Positions 12,685 through 26,300 of a stretch of DNA of 64,000 bases are shown piece by piece. Below the pieces are notes generated by a model, which was given only the letters and a program-made list of their open reading frames with translations, searched no databases and had not been told where the DNA came from. This stretch comes from Tetragonia tetragonoides (lineage: Eukaryota; Streptophyta; Magnoliopsida; Caryophyllales; Aizoaceae): NCBI GenBank assembly GCA_038025085.1, contig CM076151.1:9429001-9493000 (forward strand). The letters are read 5' to 3'. Both the position numbers and the translations under genes were made by a program. How positions within the stretch are numbered: the stretch's first letter is position 1; each line of letters starts with the position of its first letter.

Positions 12685-13480
12685 CAGTAACCTTAACTTG
12701 TAGCTGACCAATAGTAGCGGCAGACAAGGCCAGCATAATGATCAGCACCAGAATCAGTTGTGGATTCTAAGTGACCTCATATGGACCTGTCCCTGCCCAG
12801 GTATATAATCAGTCAACACTCAAACAACCAGAACAAAAATCCCAGAATTTCGCAGGATCCTCAATCATCAACAAGAAAAACAACTTTGGTGCAACTTCCA
12901 TGTCCCCATTTCAGTTCACACATAACTCATCCCAAGTTTCTCATAACCAAATCAATCATTCAAATCAACAATCACATCATTTCCCAATTCTTAGTCAGCA
13001 GCAAATAAAAATTTCAAATCCCCAGTTCCCTATGTCAGATAAAAATCCAGCCTTTTTCCAACCAGCGCCCTACCCAAAAAAGACAGAAAGATACCCCATT
13101 TCAGTGAACAAGTAACCGGGCAATTCAAGCCAACATTAGGTGTAAAATAAATTCTGAAGAGAGCCCAAGATCACTAATCAGTTGAATTACAGCTACACAA
13201 TTTATGCTGCTTTAAATATAATACATAACACTCCACTAAACAATCAACTGCACAAAGTATTGTTTAAGCTAAAATTAATAGCACGAACGGGGAAACAAAG
13301 ACTTACCCAAATCCTGAAATGAAATTCAGACAAAAGGGTATGAGCTAAATGGGTGAATTGGTTGACCCAGATCGATTTTGAAGCAGCCCACAACAGCAAA
13401 AACAATTGGCGATGATGATGATGATGAGAGGGAGAGAGACAGAGAGAGGAAGGGAAGAGTTGATATCAATTAATCGAATT
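12685..13480 (-). promoter_or_regulatory. 5' leader of LAZ1-like gene, probably with one UTR intron
   Basis: On the minus strand a consensus donor (TTGG|GTAAGT, exon end 13307) follows a CT-rich leader at about 13456-13380. A possible acceptor (GGGCAG) ends at 12793. The inferred UTR intron would be 12793-13306. The second leader exon contains an 8-codon upstream ORF (12780-12754). A second upstream ATG at 12736 opens a frame that overlaps the main start and closes at 12563. No transcript evidence is available, so exon borders here are inferred. Confidence 0.4.
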
Positions 13481-13796
13481 TGATGGAATTCGATATTGAC
13501 GATATAATGAAGTTCTCAAAATTTTCAGCCTTAACTGTTGCTGTTGCTGTTGCTGTTGCTGACAACTGGTATGAGAGGGAGGGTGCTGCGAGATGCTGGG
13601 GGAATTTCTGCCAAACTATCTGCCAAAACTACGATTTGTCAACTACGTCCTGCCTCTCTTTTTCTTTTTTTCTTTTAGGGAAAATTTTCGTAAGGAAATA
13701 AAATTTTCCTCATTTTCTGCAAAATAATAATAATATTTTTTTTATAGAAAAAAGATTAAAAAATAATAATAATCTCACTATTTCAGAAACAGTTCG

Positions 13797-14587
13797 CATT
13801 AATACCGCACCCTAACTTAAACAATACCGCACCCTAATAAAATAATGTCAATTTTGCCCTTCTTTTAATTTTAGGACGTAATCATCTTCCCTACCTCAAA
13901 TTATAATCGGTCCCATTTGTCGTCATACAATATTTCTCACAAGTCATCTAACAAATCACTTTACTGTACTAATCAGCTGTTCAATCAATTTCAATCACGA
14001 GGACAAATAAGAACGACCTATATTTTGATATTCGTTCTGTCTGAACTCACGTTTAATTTTTTGAATTTACGCTTTTTTTTTTCTTCGGAGAACCATACGC
14101 CTGCGCCTAGTTCGGACGCAGGTTACATAACCTTGCGCCTATTTCTGGCGCAGGTTACATAAACTTGCGCCATATTTTGGCGTAGGTGTGGAAGAGATAC
14201 GCTTGATAGAGGCGCATCATTCTTAATTTCTGACATCTGTTGATTTCTCCTCCAATTGGTTGAACTAGTTTTGCATTGTGATGAAATGCTATTTCGTTGA
14301 CTTGTCATACTAATCTACTGGTAAAAGTTGCATTGTACCCCCTATTCGTGAATTGTAATACTATTCTACTTGTAAAAGTTGACTTGCACTTATGAATAGA
14401 GATGGTTTATCTGTAATAATTTGTTTCTATCTTTAATGGTTACGCAATGCTAATGTTGGTGTTGAAAATGCAGAGTCAATATTTATGTCCTGAAATCTGT
14501 AAAAAAAAAATATAGTTTAGGGGTATTTTGGGAACTTAAATTTTTGGGGTGCGGTGTTGTTTAAATTGGGGTGTGGTATTTAGCACC
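13797..14587. mobile_element. TIR element with imperfect ~34-bp inverted ends
   Basis: The left end holds AATACCGCACCCTAACTTAA followed by a second AATACCGCACCC. The right end (14548-14581) is the inverted counterpart, reading on the opposite strand AAATACCACACCCCAATTTA then ACACCGCACCCC. This gives an inverted-terminal, subterminally duplicated element of about 0.79 kb with no coding capacity. The outermost bases are diverged and no target duplication could be fixed, so the superfamily is uncertain. Inside, 14095-14190 holds three small TGCGCC...GGCGCA palindromes. Confidence 0.55.
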
Positions 14588-16913
14588 ACCCTTTCAAAAA
14601 TGTAAATATCACTTATGGTGAGCAATGACACTAATTTCATTGTAAAGTAACTCAGTCTCACCAAAAATTAAAGAAAGACCGTCTTAAAAAAGCTTTTGTG
14701 TTCAACGAGATGAGACTCGATCTAATATGACAATGTTTCGTTGAGATGAGCATCTCGATCTAATATGACAATGTTTTGTTGGGATGAGGGGTGGTGACAG
14801 CTGACGGGTGAATTATTCAAGGGTATCACACATTACGTACTTTGTCCTTCTTAACCTCACTTTTAGGGGACCATCCTTCCTCTAATATCATTTAGAATGT
14901 CGTTTTTCCTTTTCCTTTTTAAATATTTATAAAATTATTATTGACATCTGAATAGGTTTTAGACTTTTTCACGAACATAAAAAACATATGTGCCACATTT
15001 TTGTAAAAGCTATCATTCTTTTTTTTCAAAGTGACCATTAATTATTTACGAGTAATATTTTTTTCATAGAATATTTTAGTTGGTTTTGGGAGAGTTAGTC
15101 AAATTCATAAACAAATGTGAGACATGGCCAACTCAACCAAATATTTGTCCTTGTACTGCAAAAAGTTACCATTATCATTGCTTCAATTTCAATTAATTGT
15201 CGCTTTTCGTGATAATGTGGCAAATGTCTAAGTTGTATTAAACTAAACTTATGAGAGTTTGTGCATACAAGGTTTTCGTTGATAATCTTTTGTAAAAACT
15301 AATAATATCCAAATTTGTTTCAAACGAATTTCACTTGATTACGGTTAGAATTTGAAAATTAATTTTTAACTAATAGAACGGATAGCATTTTGCATTTGCC
15401 GTTATTAATAACAAACATCGGCGAAATAATATGTCTTTATTATAAAACTTATTTTAAATGAAAACCTTTCGTATTTCACTATTGTCAAATGATCCACGAC
15501 AAATACATGTATATATTAATCATACATTCAACTTTGTTAGATGCAACCATTAGTCCACTACTACCATAAGTTGGCTTTCCACTTTGATTCAATCATTAAT
15601 TACTAGCACTGTTGTACTTGGTTGTCAAAACATATTCAATGAAAATGATCGTCTTTTTCAAGAGGCAAGAAAGTCTGCCACAAATGTTTTAGAATTTAAA
15701 GACTCAAACAGATCAAAAACCAACAATATGGGATGAGAGACCCGTACTAGGTCACCTCTCATCACCCACCAAACACAACCATCCAAACCAAGCTAATAAC
15801 ACCCAAAAAGAAAATGTGAGAAGAAATACAACTTCTTCAATCAATTTAGGACTCCACCGTCAAACCTCCTCTAATCCACCTTTGTCATTGAAACGTCTAT
15901 CAATGGTGCCAAAAAAAGAGCAAGACCCTAGAATTTTATAAAGTTAAAGTTGTCGTAACTGCAATAAATTAGGGCTAAGAAATTGCAAGGGTGTATCTCT
16001 CCATGTCAAGGATATGCTTGAATGATATAAGATATAACCCTTAACTAGATCTGAGATATGGTTTTAAATTGTTGCTAAATAAGACTAAAGGGGCTAAAAA
16101 TAGATGAGATTGGTGAACAATGATGGCGGTTTCACCTACAGAAATGGCCGAAAAGGGGCTACGGTCTAAGAATTAGAGAGAGAAGCTCCCATATCTCTCT
16201 AAAAGCCCTCTCATTTTTATCAACACTTCTACTATTATGTAGACGTTTACATTATTGATGTGAGTGATGACAACCTTATATTAATGGCTTTGTCGGGGCA
16301 TTGTTCGACTCTATTTTTAGATTGATGTTTAGTTTCGAATATTATTTTTACTTTATTATTATAATATTCACCCATGTCATGATCTAACAAATTAAAACAT
16401 GTTAGCAAAAACATTACCGTTCAAACTGATCATGCGCACAATTAAACACTTATTTCATGTAATGCAATTTTAATGTTTAGTTCAGTAATATTAAGCTAAA
16501 AATATTTGTTGTATTTTTTTTTGCTTTTACTTTATATTTAATATTTATGTTGAATTATCAACATTTAAAAATATATATATAATATTAATGTAAATGAAAA
16601 TTGAAAGAATTAATTAAATAATGTTGATGTGAGTTTCGAGGAGTATCGGATGCTCTAACGGTGGAAATTCCTACTACTACTCGTATTTCATAAAGTTGTG
16701 CAATATTGGAGTCTTAACAACAAAGTTCAACAAAATCATAAACTCAGCAAAAATTACACAAAAATCATTAAATTTCGTACTCATGTTTAGACTCCAAACC
16801 CTTCCTAGTTGGAAAATCAAGGGCTATAGTATTCCCCTTCAGGCTTTGACGCCATATATGTTTTCTCAGACCACCGAAGAACAGGGTTCCGCTTTCTGCC
16901 TCTCACTTTCCCC

Positions 16914-16918
<5 letters not shown>

Positions 16919-16946
<28 letters not shown>
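16919..16946 (+). repeat. (CT)n microsatellite in ATXR7 leader
   Basis: An uninterrupted CT dinucleotide run lies in the first leader exon of ATXR7, about 40 bases before the inferred leader donor. CT/GA tracts in plant leaders are common binding sites for BBR/BPC factors; that role is inferred here. Confidence 0.85.
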
Positions 16947-16948
<2 letters not shown>

Positions 16949-17370
16949 ATTCTCCATCATCAACCTACGAAACCAGCTGATCCAAGGTAACTCCTTTATA
17001 CCTCTTCTTTAATCGCAAATCACGTAATCTCTCTCTAACTCCATCTGTCTTTCTTCTTCTTTTTCTCTTTCTTTATTCATGATTTGAACTTTTGCCCTAA
17101 TTTACAAATCCACACTGGCTAGGTTTTATTTGAGACTAAGAATATATCGGCGATTGTTGATCTGTTGAAATACATTGTGCATTTGATAACAATTGTTTTA
17201 CTTTCTGATCGAGAGCTACCAAAACACGATTATAACATATTGAAATTGAATTGCTTTTTTGCTGATATCTACTTTAATTTTCGTTTTTTATTTGCTGTTT
17301 ATGATTAGTTATGTTTTGCAACTTGAAAATTTTGTCGCTTGATTCTCAGTGGCTGGAAATTTCCCTAGTT

Positions 17371-20300
17371 ATGGTGTCTTCTTCCTTTTCTGTTGCTTCG
17401 ACAAAGCATCGTCACAAATGCGAATCGGATTCGTTATCTGCTAAAAGGCTTAGAACTTCAGAATCTAGTAATTCAGATTATGTCTCATGTTTGGATACAA
17501 AGGGTTGTGGATATGTTAGGTCAAATGTGGATATTACTTCGGGGGCGTGTTCTTCATCTACAAGGTATTAAATTCTGTTCCTTTTTTGATGGCATATGTT
17601 ATGTTGTTTATGGACTTGTTATTTATTTGTTTTGTTTTTTAGCTCATCGTCCTGCCAAAGAAAGAAAAGTGTCGTTGGTTTTTAGGTGAAATTTTTTACC
17701 GAATTGGGTGAATTTTCAAGTTTGACTGTAGTAAGTGGGTAAGAGACTGGGTAAGCAACTGAAGGAAAGGGTAGAATAAGGCTAGTGTTTATGGTTCCAC
17801 ACGGCCACACCTCACAAGTTTTAATGTGTTTATTTGAGGAAATGTAACTGTCCATTTTTGAAGGAGATGATCTGGAAGAGTATTTGTTGGTAGTTTTTCA
17901 ATTTTTGATTATTGTTTAAAATTAAATATGTTCATAGACCATTACATGTTTCTTGTTTGGTATGAGTAAGACTTAATGTATCTCCGATGAGGGCCAGTAT
18001 CAATAAGTGTAGGGCAAGAATGTGTACATCTGTTTTCTGTACTCCGCCGTCGTAGGCGAGAGCTTTGTGAGAGGCATTGGGATAATGTATGGTCAGAATG
18101 ATTTTTGAAAACGTAGCTTCTTTATGGGATGACATTAGAATTGGATGGAGGAGTATTTGAGAGCGTATTAATGTGTGATACTGGTGTATCCTTTTTTTGC
18201 AGTTTGTCACCTTGCTGCGACTTTGAAGCTGGAATGGAGTTGAGCTCCAGCTTAGAGACTACATGCCAAGTGAATGGCAATACTGATGTTGCTTCTCACA
18301 CTTCTAGTGCTGGGGGAATGTCCTATTCTGACAAGAATCACCAGGAATATGGATCATTGGGTGTTGTGACTGGATGGATGTATATTAATGAACAAGGTCA
18401 GATGTGTGGGCCATATATCCAGGACCAGTTATTTGAGGGTCTCTCTACAGGGTTTCTGCCTGACGAACTTCCTGTTTACCCTGTCATGAATGGCGCATAT
18501 ATGAATCCAGTGCCACTGAAGTTCTTCAAACAGTATCCCGACCATGTTGCCACTGGATTTGCATATCTTGGTGGAGTGGTGTCTAATGCAACCACCACCT
18601 CTGCAAATGGTCATGTTGTTCCAAGCCAAGATACTTCTGTAAATTCTGGTTCAGCGTTATTTAATTCTAGTCAACAGGCACATGTGCAACACTCTACCTA
18701 TACCTCCAATGTGATACCTTCAGATTCCAAGTTGGTTTTGGGCACTACATTGGATCAACAGCAGGTACAGCAACTTTTTTTGACCTTAAATTGTATTTTG
18801 AGCCGGTTTGTTCATATTTAAGTGCCTTGATTTTTTGCTCTCAAAGTGTACATTTTTTTGGAAACTATTTTCTGACTGCTAAGGAAAACCCTGACACATA
18901 CTTGTTTGTTGTTTTTAAGCCCCGATCATGGGAGGAAAGATGTTGGCTATATTTGGATAGTTGTGGTGTAACGAGTGGGCCACATTCTCTTTCAGAACTT
19001 TACTATTGGCATCAATATGGTTATCTGCATGATTCAGTTATGGTAAGCAAGCTACTTTACCTGCAAATATTAAAGATACGCTGCATCTTTTGAGTTGTGC
19101 CTTTCCTTCTTTTTTTTTGAGAGTTGGTTAATTTGTGTGGTATATTTTTTTTTACCTTGTAATTGGGAATATGGTGGTGCTCCATTTTTGCATGGTTATG
19201 CTCTTGGCTTGCTGAAGTTAGGTTTTGATGCCATTGAGATTGAGATCCTTAATTTGGTTTCGATAAATATTTAGGCTGCTGTTTTTGTATGGGGAAGACT
19301 GGAAGAGGCAGTATGCACTAAAGTCCAATGTCAAGATGGTAATGGTTTAATACAGGAATGATTATACTATCCAGCATCATCTTGTGTCACACTGGCCTAA
19401 TATAGTTACTTCATCAACTGCGAGGGTGAATATATTTTTATTTTCATGGTGAAGCATTGACCGGTTACTCATGATGGATGTCTTTTTGGGAGTTCAGCTG
19501 TGTGAATAATCGCAAGTCTGTTGGGCCAATCAAGAGTTTTAGTGAAGTCAATTGGGGTTCATTCTTTCGCTTTCCCATATTGTTGGAGACATTTTGGGCA
19601 TACTGAGATTCAGTTCCTTGAATATCATCCAATGGTGTCTTTGACATATGATACTTTTCTTTTGCAAGTCAGTGGGTGAAATGTTTATTAATTCATTTGT
19701 GTGATAGTGGTCTGAGTTGCCTTTGAGTATTTGATTGATGAAATTCCAATTATGGTGCTAAACTGCTAATTCAGTACCCATTTGGTATGTCTTGTTTCCA
19801 GTATCATTGAGTATGGTAACTGGAATGAGCCTGCTGTGATTCATTTACCATGTCGGTCTTTTGGATTAATTTTTTTTTTTTTTTTTTTTTTCCTTTTTTG
19901 TTTCCTGATTTTACTTATGCTCCCTTTTCTGTGTATCCCCCTTCAAACATACAGATACGCCATACTGAAAATAAGATTAGTTCTTTCACTCTTCTGTCTT
20001 TAATCAATGCATGGAGGAAAGAGACTGCTGCCACCACTGATTCATCAGATTTGATAGGAAGCAAAACTGCTGGTTCATTGAAATTTATAGCTAATATTTC
20101 TGGAGAAGTTGGCTCCCAATTGCATGATGGGATTATGAAGGCAGCTCGTCGGTTTGTGCTGGATGAGATAATTGGGAATGCCATTGTGGATTTTTCTGCA
20201 ATGAAGAAGGCTCAGAAACAACTTAAAAGTGAGCAAGGACATGAGAATTTATTAGCTTGCTCTCTAGATAGTGAAAAGGTATGGTCGTGATATGGAGAAT

Positions 20301-23300
20301 TATTGTTACTTATTACATGTTGCTTTTATCTTTATTTTCATATTCTAACTTTCTTCTCTTTGTCATATTGTCTTGTATTGTTAGACTAAAGTCGATGTTG
20401 GGGAGAGGGATGCTGCTATTTCTCAGGCAGCACCAGTTGCCTGCAATGATGTCTCAACCTCGACATGCTCAATCAACCAATTTCTCGAGGAGCCTCCCAA
20501 ACCCCAGATCGTGAAATTTGTTGGAAGTATTGAGAATTTCCAGGGAGCTACAATGGCCATTAGCCAGGTGCTTTTTGATCACTGTATGCAGGTTTTGTGG
20601 AATGCTGTCTTCTATGACCCTGTAGCAAAGTATACCCTTAGCTGGAGAAAGGATAGACGCTGGTCCCCACATAGTACTGGAGGAGCAATTAGCATGGGCA
20701 AACACTCTGCAGTTCCCCAGAATGTTGCAGAAGTTAGTAACGGAGCTGTAATTTTTTACAAGGATCTTTTATCATCTAAATGTTAGAACAGTGATTCAAA
20801 TTCTGCTTGTGCAGAAAGAGCCAGCGGAACCAGCTTGTGAGCTTGATTGCCCACCTGGATTTCAACCACATTTTGTAGAAGAGAGGTTACCTGATCCCGG
20901 AAGCACACAACATACACGACAATACGACGATGACAAGAAGGAGATAACTGTGGAGTTGGAAAAGGAACTTTTCATGGCTGCAAAGACATCCATGGATGAT
21001 TTCCTGAGAACCTCTGTCGAACAGGAAGTGCACAAGCTACTGAAGTGTCGGACGGATAATGAACCAAATGAGGTATTATTAAGAAAAAAAATATAGCAAT
21101 CCTTCTAGTTATGTAAGAGCATGTGTTCAGAGTGCTGTACTGAATAGCTGCTCTTGGCTGTTTAGGTTGCTAATGACATGTGTGGGCAATCTTGTAATGT
21201 GTCTGATACTGTTACTTCTGGAGATCATACGGCTTCAGGAACGGCCCAAGCATTGGACTCTGGAGACATCTGTCTTGATGATTTTCGGACCCCTTTGCAG
21301 GGAAGAAGTTCATCACATCTTCCTTCTGTGTCTCATTCGTGTGATTTTCTTGGAAGTGGCTTCAATAGATTGGGTGCACCTACTAGCTCTGCTAGTGATG
21401 ATCTAACAACCGATGAGCCACCACCCCCTGGATTTGCTGCTTTGAAAAGTGACCAATGTGCCGTTAAATCACGGATGTTCATGCTTGATCATTTTCAGAC
21501 TCCTACTCAAGCGACGGGATCTCCTCACCAGGTTGCTGCATCACTATATAAACACAGCTCATCTGACTTGATAGGAAACGCTTTCAAGAGATTGGGTATG
21601 CCTTTGCATGGTACTATTGATGATCTAAGAATGGACGAGCCACCTCCTCCTGGTTCTGAGAATAACCCAAAAATTGTGGTTTCTACCAGCCCCAGTAAGT
21701 TACAACGATTAGGTTTAGGTGAGGGTGTTTCTAAGTGGAGGAAACTTATGGCCTTGTCAATGTGCCGGCAAAAGTTGCATGATGACGTGCTCAAAGATTG
21801 GAATTTATCTTTTGATGATGGTGTGCTTTTTCAGTTCTTGATATCTTGGTGTGGCAAGCAGCAGCAGTGCAATCCTGGTCAGGTAATACACTAATTGTCT
21901 GATACACAATATTCCTTACAAGTAGAACTAGCAATAAAAGCTGAGGTTCTTTGTTATACTCTCTTCTATCTCGTTGTGTATGAGTTTCCACTTGATTTTT
22001 AGGTACAAACTACAGTACTTGTCTATTTGTTGTAAGTTCTCTTTCACGCATATATGCAGGAGGAAGCCGTTACAGAAAGTGAAGAGGTGCTCAAATTGTC
22101 TTCCGCTGTGCATCCTGAGCTTGACAATCTTATGGAAAGATCAAGGAGTTGTCACAGCTCTGGACCCTCGGAATTCTCAGTTGTTGATTTTACTTATTCC
22201 CGCAAGAAGAAACTGCAGAAAAAGTCAATAGTTGAGCCAGAATCGCCTACTCTGGAGGATATGAAGCTTCGTCGTCAATCATTACGGCAGTTTGGAAAAC
22301 CCAGGAGTTCCAAAAATGTGTCTGGCTCCGGAGCTCTAGGTGTCGGGAACGTGAAGCATAATAATAATGAGTCACGCCGTAAACCAATACAGTCGGCTTT
22401 TGGAACTTCTAAAGTCAGAGCTGCCACTAAAAGAAAATCGAGCGAGAATCAGCCATCAATCAAGTCTTCAATTGGTCAAAAATTACCAAGGTTGGCTGGG
22501 GCTTCTCAAGGTATGAGTTCGGTTCCCATTTATTCTTTGTTACATTAAGACAAGTACAAGGTCTTAATCCGTTGTGTTGATCTCTTGCCTGATCAGGTAA
22601 GGTTTATGTAAGTGACTCAGAAGGTGGAGTAGCAAGGTCTAAAGATGACAAAGGGAATTCAAATGATACTGAAGAGCTTAGCAGCAGCAACTTTTGGGAT
22701 GTTGCTAATCAGGATAAACTTGAAGCTGATCATTCTGAAAAGGCCCGAAAATGTAAGCTTTTGAGGAATGCTTGTTACTGGTAGTCTAGTTTTTTATAGT
22801 ATTTTGTTTTATTTATGTATAACTCTCCCTCCTTTTCCCTTTCCGTTTTTGTTTCTTTTTCTTTGTTGGGGGATTGGGGGAGGGGGGAGGTTGGTTGGTA
22901 AAAGGAGAAAGTGGAAAGAAGATAGATGTGACGAAGTTCTTAGGGATGCTGGGAGCAGCAGTGCTGCACTATCCTATAGGCAGTTTAAGCAAATTCGAAA
23001 GAGCTTACTGTTATAGTTTCAAATGTACTTGTTAACTCGCCATATTTTGCTTATCTCCTGAAGTGTGTTGAATTTGCCTTGAATTTCCGGGGTGAGGATC
23101 ATTTGGCTATGAGTTATCCCAGATTAGGGTGAGGTAACACTGGTTAAGCAAGGTTGAGGGATACTTGTGGTAAACACAAAAGCTTGCATGGACTTGGTCC
23201 ATCATAGGCTAAGGACAAGTGTGGAAAGTACCCCTATTGTCTACGTAGGTGGCCCCTTATCTAAAGAGAAGTCATCCCTGTTGTCAAAACAGATCATCTC

Positions 23301-26300
23301 CTTTTCTAATGGAGAGCATCCCTTTTCTTAGTCACTCCCGTTGCTAAGGAATGTCACCTGATTAAAAGTCATCCTTGTTCTCAAGGAATATCACCCCTGA
23401 CTCTATTCTTTTTAGAAAAGTCACCTTTGGTCCGCATGGACCAAGTTCACACATGCATAACGATTGAAATTCGTGACATGACACTGCATCGTTCTCATTG
23501 GTGGTGCTCTCTTGTATTGGACTACTTTCGCCCTTCAACATTGAGAGTAAGATGAGAGAGACAAGGCTTAAAGTGGTTTGGATAAGAGACATTCAAATGC
23601 TTGTGAGGAGGTGTGAGATGATTGTACTTTGGGATTGTAAGAGAAGAGGAGGAGTTCAATTGTTTTTAGATAACCTGGGTATCTGGGCTTTGCTCGACTA
23701 ATCCCATGGGCCCTGAAGTTACTGACCAGGAAAAGGAAAACCTCTGGGGAGACTCGAACTTGGGATCTTTGGTACAAATCTCAGAGGTCTAGGAAGACCT
23801 ATTGTAAGAGAAGAGGAGGAAGACCTGGGGATCTGATCACACAAGGATGATCCTTCTAGAGCTTACCAAGGACATGATCCTTCGGTATGATCCTTCCTGG
23901 GTTGTTGTATTAAGTTTGGTTCTATTTATTAGGTCCACCAGTTTCTAGTTTTCTAATCAATGCTAGTTCTTGAATCATTGATTGCTCTAGTCCTGCTCTG
24001 CAACTCCTCCCTTTTAGTTATTATGTAGAGACATTTGCCGGTATGCATTAGTATCCACTTTGAATTTCATAATTCTTTTTTACCATTCTGTGTGTAGCAT
24101 CTAAGAATAGGGTGAAAAGAAAGCACCTGATGGACGACTCATCATCAATGTCATCAAAGGCTACTCACATTATGAGTGCTGATGCTAAGCAAGCATCTTG
24201 CAAAAAGGTTGCGAGAAGCAGGATCCAGTTGAGCAAGCCAAGAGTGTTGAGTTCCTGCCCAGTATCTGATGGATGTGCTCGATCTTCAATAAATGGATGG
24301 GAATGGCATAAATGGTCGTTGAATGCAAGGCCTGCAGAAAGAGCTCGTGTTCGGGGAATTCAAATAACTACTGTGCAGAGATTGAAGACTGATATGAATG
24401 TATCTCACTCATCAAATGTGAAAGGAATCTCTGCAAGAACTAACCGAGTTAAGATGCGCAACCTACTTGCTGCAGCCGAGGGTGCTGAGCTATTGAAGGC
24501 TTCTCAGCTGAATGTAACCTTCGAACTTCTGTATGTCCACGTGTCTTTTATCTACTTTGTCGGTCATTTATGTGTGGTGTCAATACAGGCGAGGAAAAAG
24601 CGGCTTCGTTTCCAGCGGAGTAAGATCCATGACTGGGGCCTTGTTGCGCTTGAACCAATCGAAGCAGACGATTTTGTCATTGAATATGTTGGTGAACTTA
24701 TTCGTCCTCGGGTATATGGAATCTCTGCACCCATAGTACTCCTTTTCTCGATTCATTCATGATTAATAACTCCCTTACTCAATTTATTTCCACCTCATTA
24801 ATTGTATCTTTGGTTTCTTGTGCAACTGGGCAACACTTAAAGCACCCAAACTAGAATAGAAAGAGATGGCTCTCTTCTCTGCGTGTGGTTATGTTTTTTA
24901 TCTTCAATGTTTGGGAATAGGGGAAACTTAATCGCTTTTGGTTGTGCAGATATCTGATATAAGGGAACACGAATATGAGAAGATGGGTATAGGCAGCAGT
25001 TACCTTTTCAGACTGGACGACGGTTATGTGGTAACTTTCTTGGGCTTTTTGACAACTTGTAGATGAGTAATTATTTTTGTTGTCACATGCGCTTTATAGC
25101 GTTGGATTGACATCGCTTATTTGAGAAATTTGTGATTGTGTTCTGGATCAACTGTTAGGTGTAATGCTTACTATTAACGTGCAAAAGGGAATCCTAGTCC
25201 CTGAACTATACGGGGTGACCAGCTAGCAGCAAATAGCTTCAAGCCTTTTCTGGTCAAGCTCTTGTACAATTAAATTAAATTTTGTAGGAGTCTATATATT
25301 TTCTCAGGTTACATTTGATGGACAATGGTTTGGAACATTTATATCATGTGCTTTCTGTGTTTGCCAGCCTAATCTCTCCATGGTTTCCATTGATTTCATG
25401 TTGATAATAACTTTGTAGTGTCCTGATTGTCACTATCAACTCATATGTGTTGGCCCCTTTTTTCTCTTCCATCTGGCGTCTTTTGTGAAACTATGTGAAA
25501 CACTGTGCCTGTTCTAACATTGTACAAGGTAGTTCTAGACCTTGGGTTTTTATGTCTATGGTGTATGGTGTTATTAAGACTGAATCATTTTCATGAGTCT
25601 CGAGGATGATGAACTATGAAGTATGGACATGAATTCCCAGGTTGGGCCCATGGGATTAGTCAAGCAAAGCTTGAATGCCGATGCTACCTAAAAACAAAAT
25701 GAAGTGTGCGCATGAATCTTTCACCTTGTGTGGAGAACCACAAAATGGGCTTGGTACGAAATTGGATAACAGGAATAACTTGTTTTTAACTTGGTCCTGT
25801 GGTTGATTACCGTGTCACTTGGAATTTGAAAAATTGATCAACTACATTTATCCCACATGCATAGAGTATTTGTGCTGAGTGGTGGGAAGAAAAGGCATTG
25901 AATAATTAGTTTGATCCATTGTGAAATTCTTGCAGGTTGATGCTACAAAACGTGGAGGGATTGCAAGATTCATAAACCATTCATGCGAGGTAGTCATCAA
26001 ACTTAAAAAGAATGCCTGAAATTAGTCTATCATCAAGAAAGTAACGGGAATTTTTGTTTTGTTTTGTTTTGTGCCTTTTCTTTTCTGCATAGCCTAATTG
26101 CTATACCAAGATTGTAAGTGTGGAGGGCCAAAAGAGGATATTCATCTACGCGAAACGGCACATTGCCTCTGGTGAAGAGATCACCTATAATTACAAGTTT
26201 CCTCTGGAGGAGAAAAAGATCCCCTGCAATTGTCGTTCTAAAAGGTGAGTTTGCTATGATCTTACTCGCATATGTAACATGTTCAGGTTGCTTTGTAATT

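Larger units (their letters stand above)
13481..17370. other. Divergent spacer between LAZ1-like gene and ATXR7
   Basis: No coding gene is recognisable. Contents: a short GCTGTT hexanucleotide run near 13540-13561; a TIR element at about 13.80-14.58 kb (listed separately); a 44-bp direct duplication (tcgatctaatatgacaatgt) at about 14706-14788; then AT-rich unique sequence to 16.6 kb. The ATXR7 leader begins around 16.85 kb. Its first leader exon appears to end near 16986 (ATCCAAG|GTAACT), followed by a UTR intron closing at about 17350 (TTCTCAG). Confidence 0.5.

Noticed and set aside
13480..13701. 73-codon frame starting MMEFDIDDIMKF
   Set aside because: It lies in the LAZ1-like promoter/leader area, is driven by a GCTGTT repeat and has no family resemblance.
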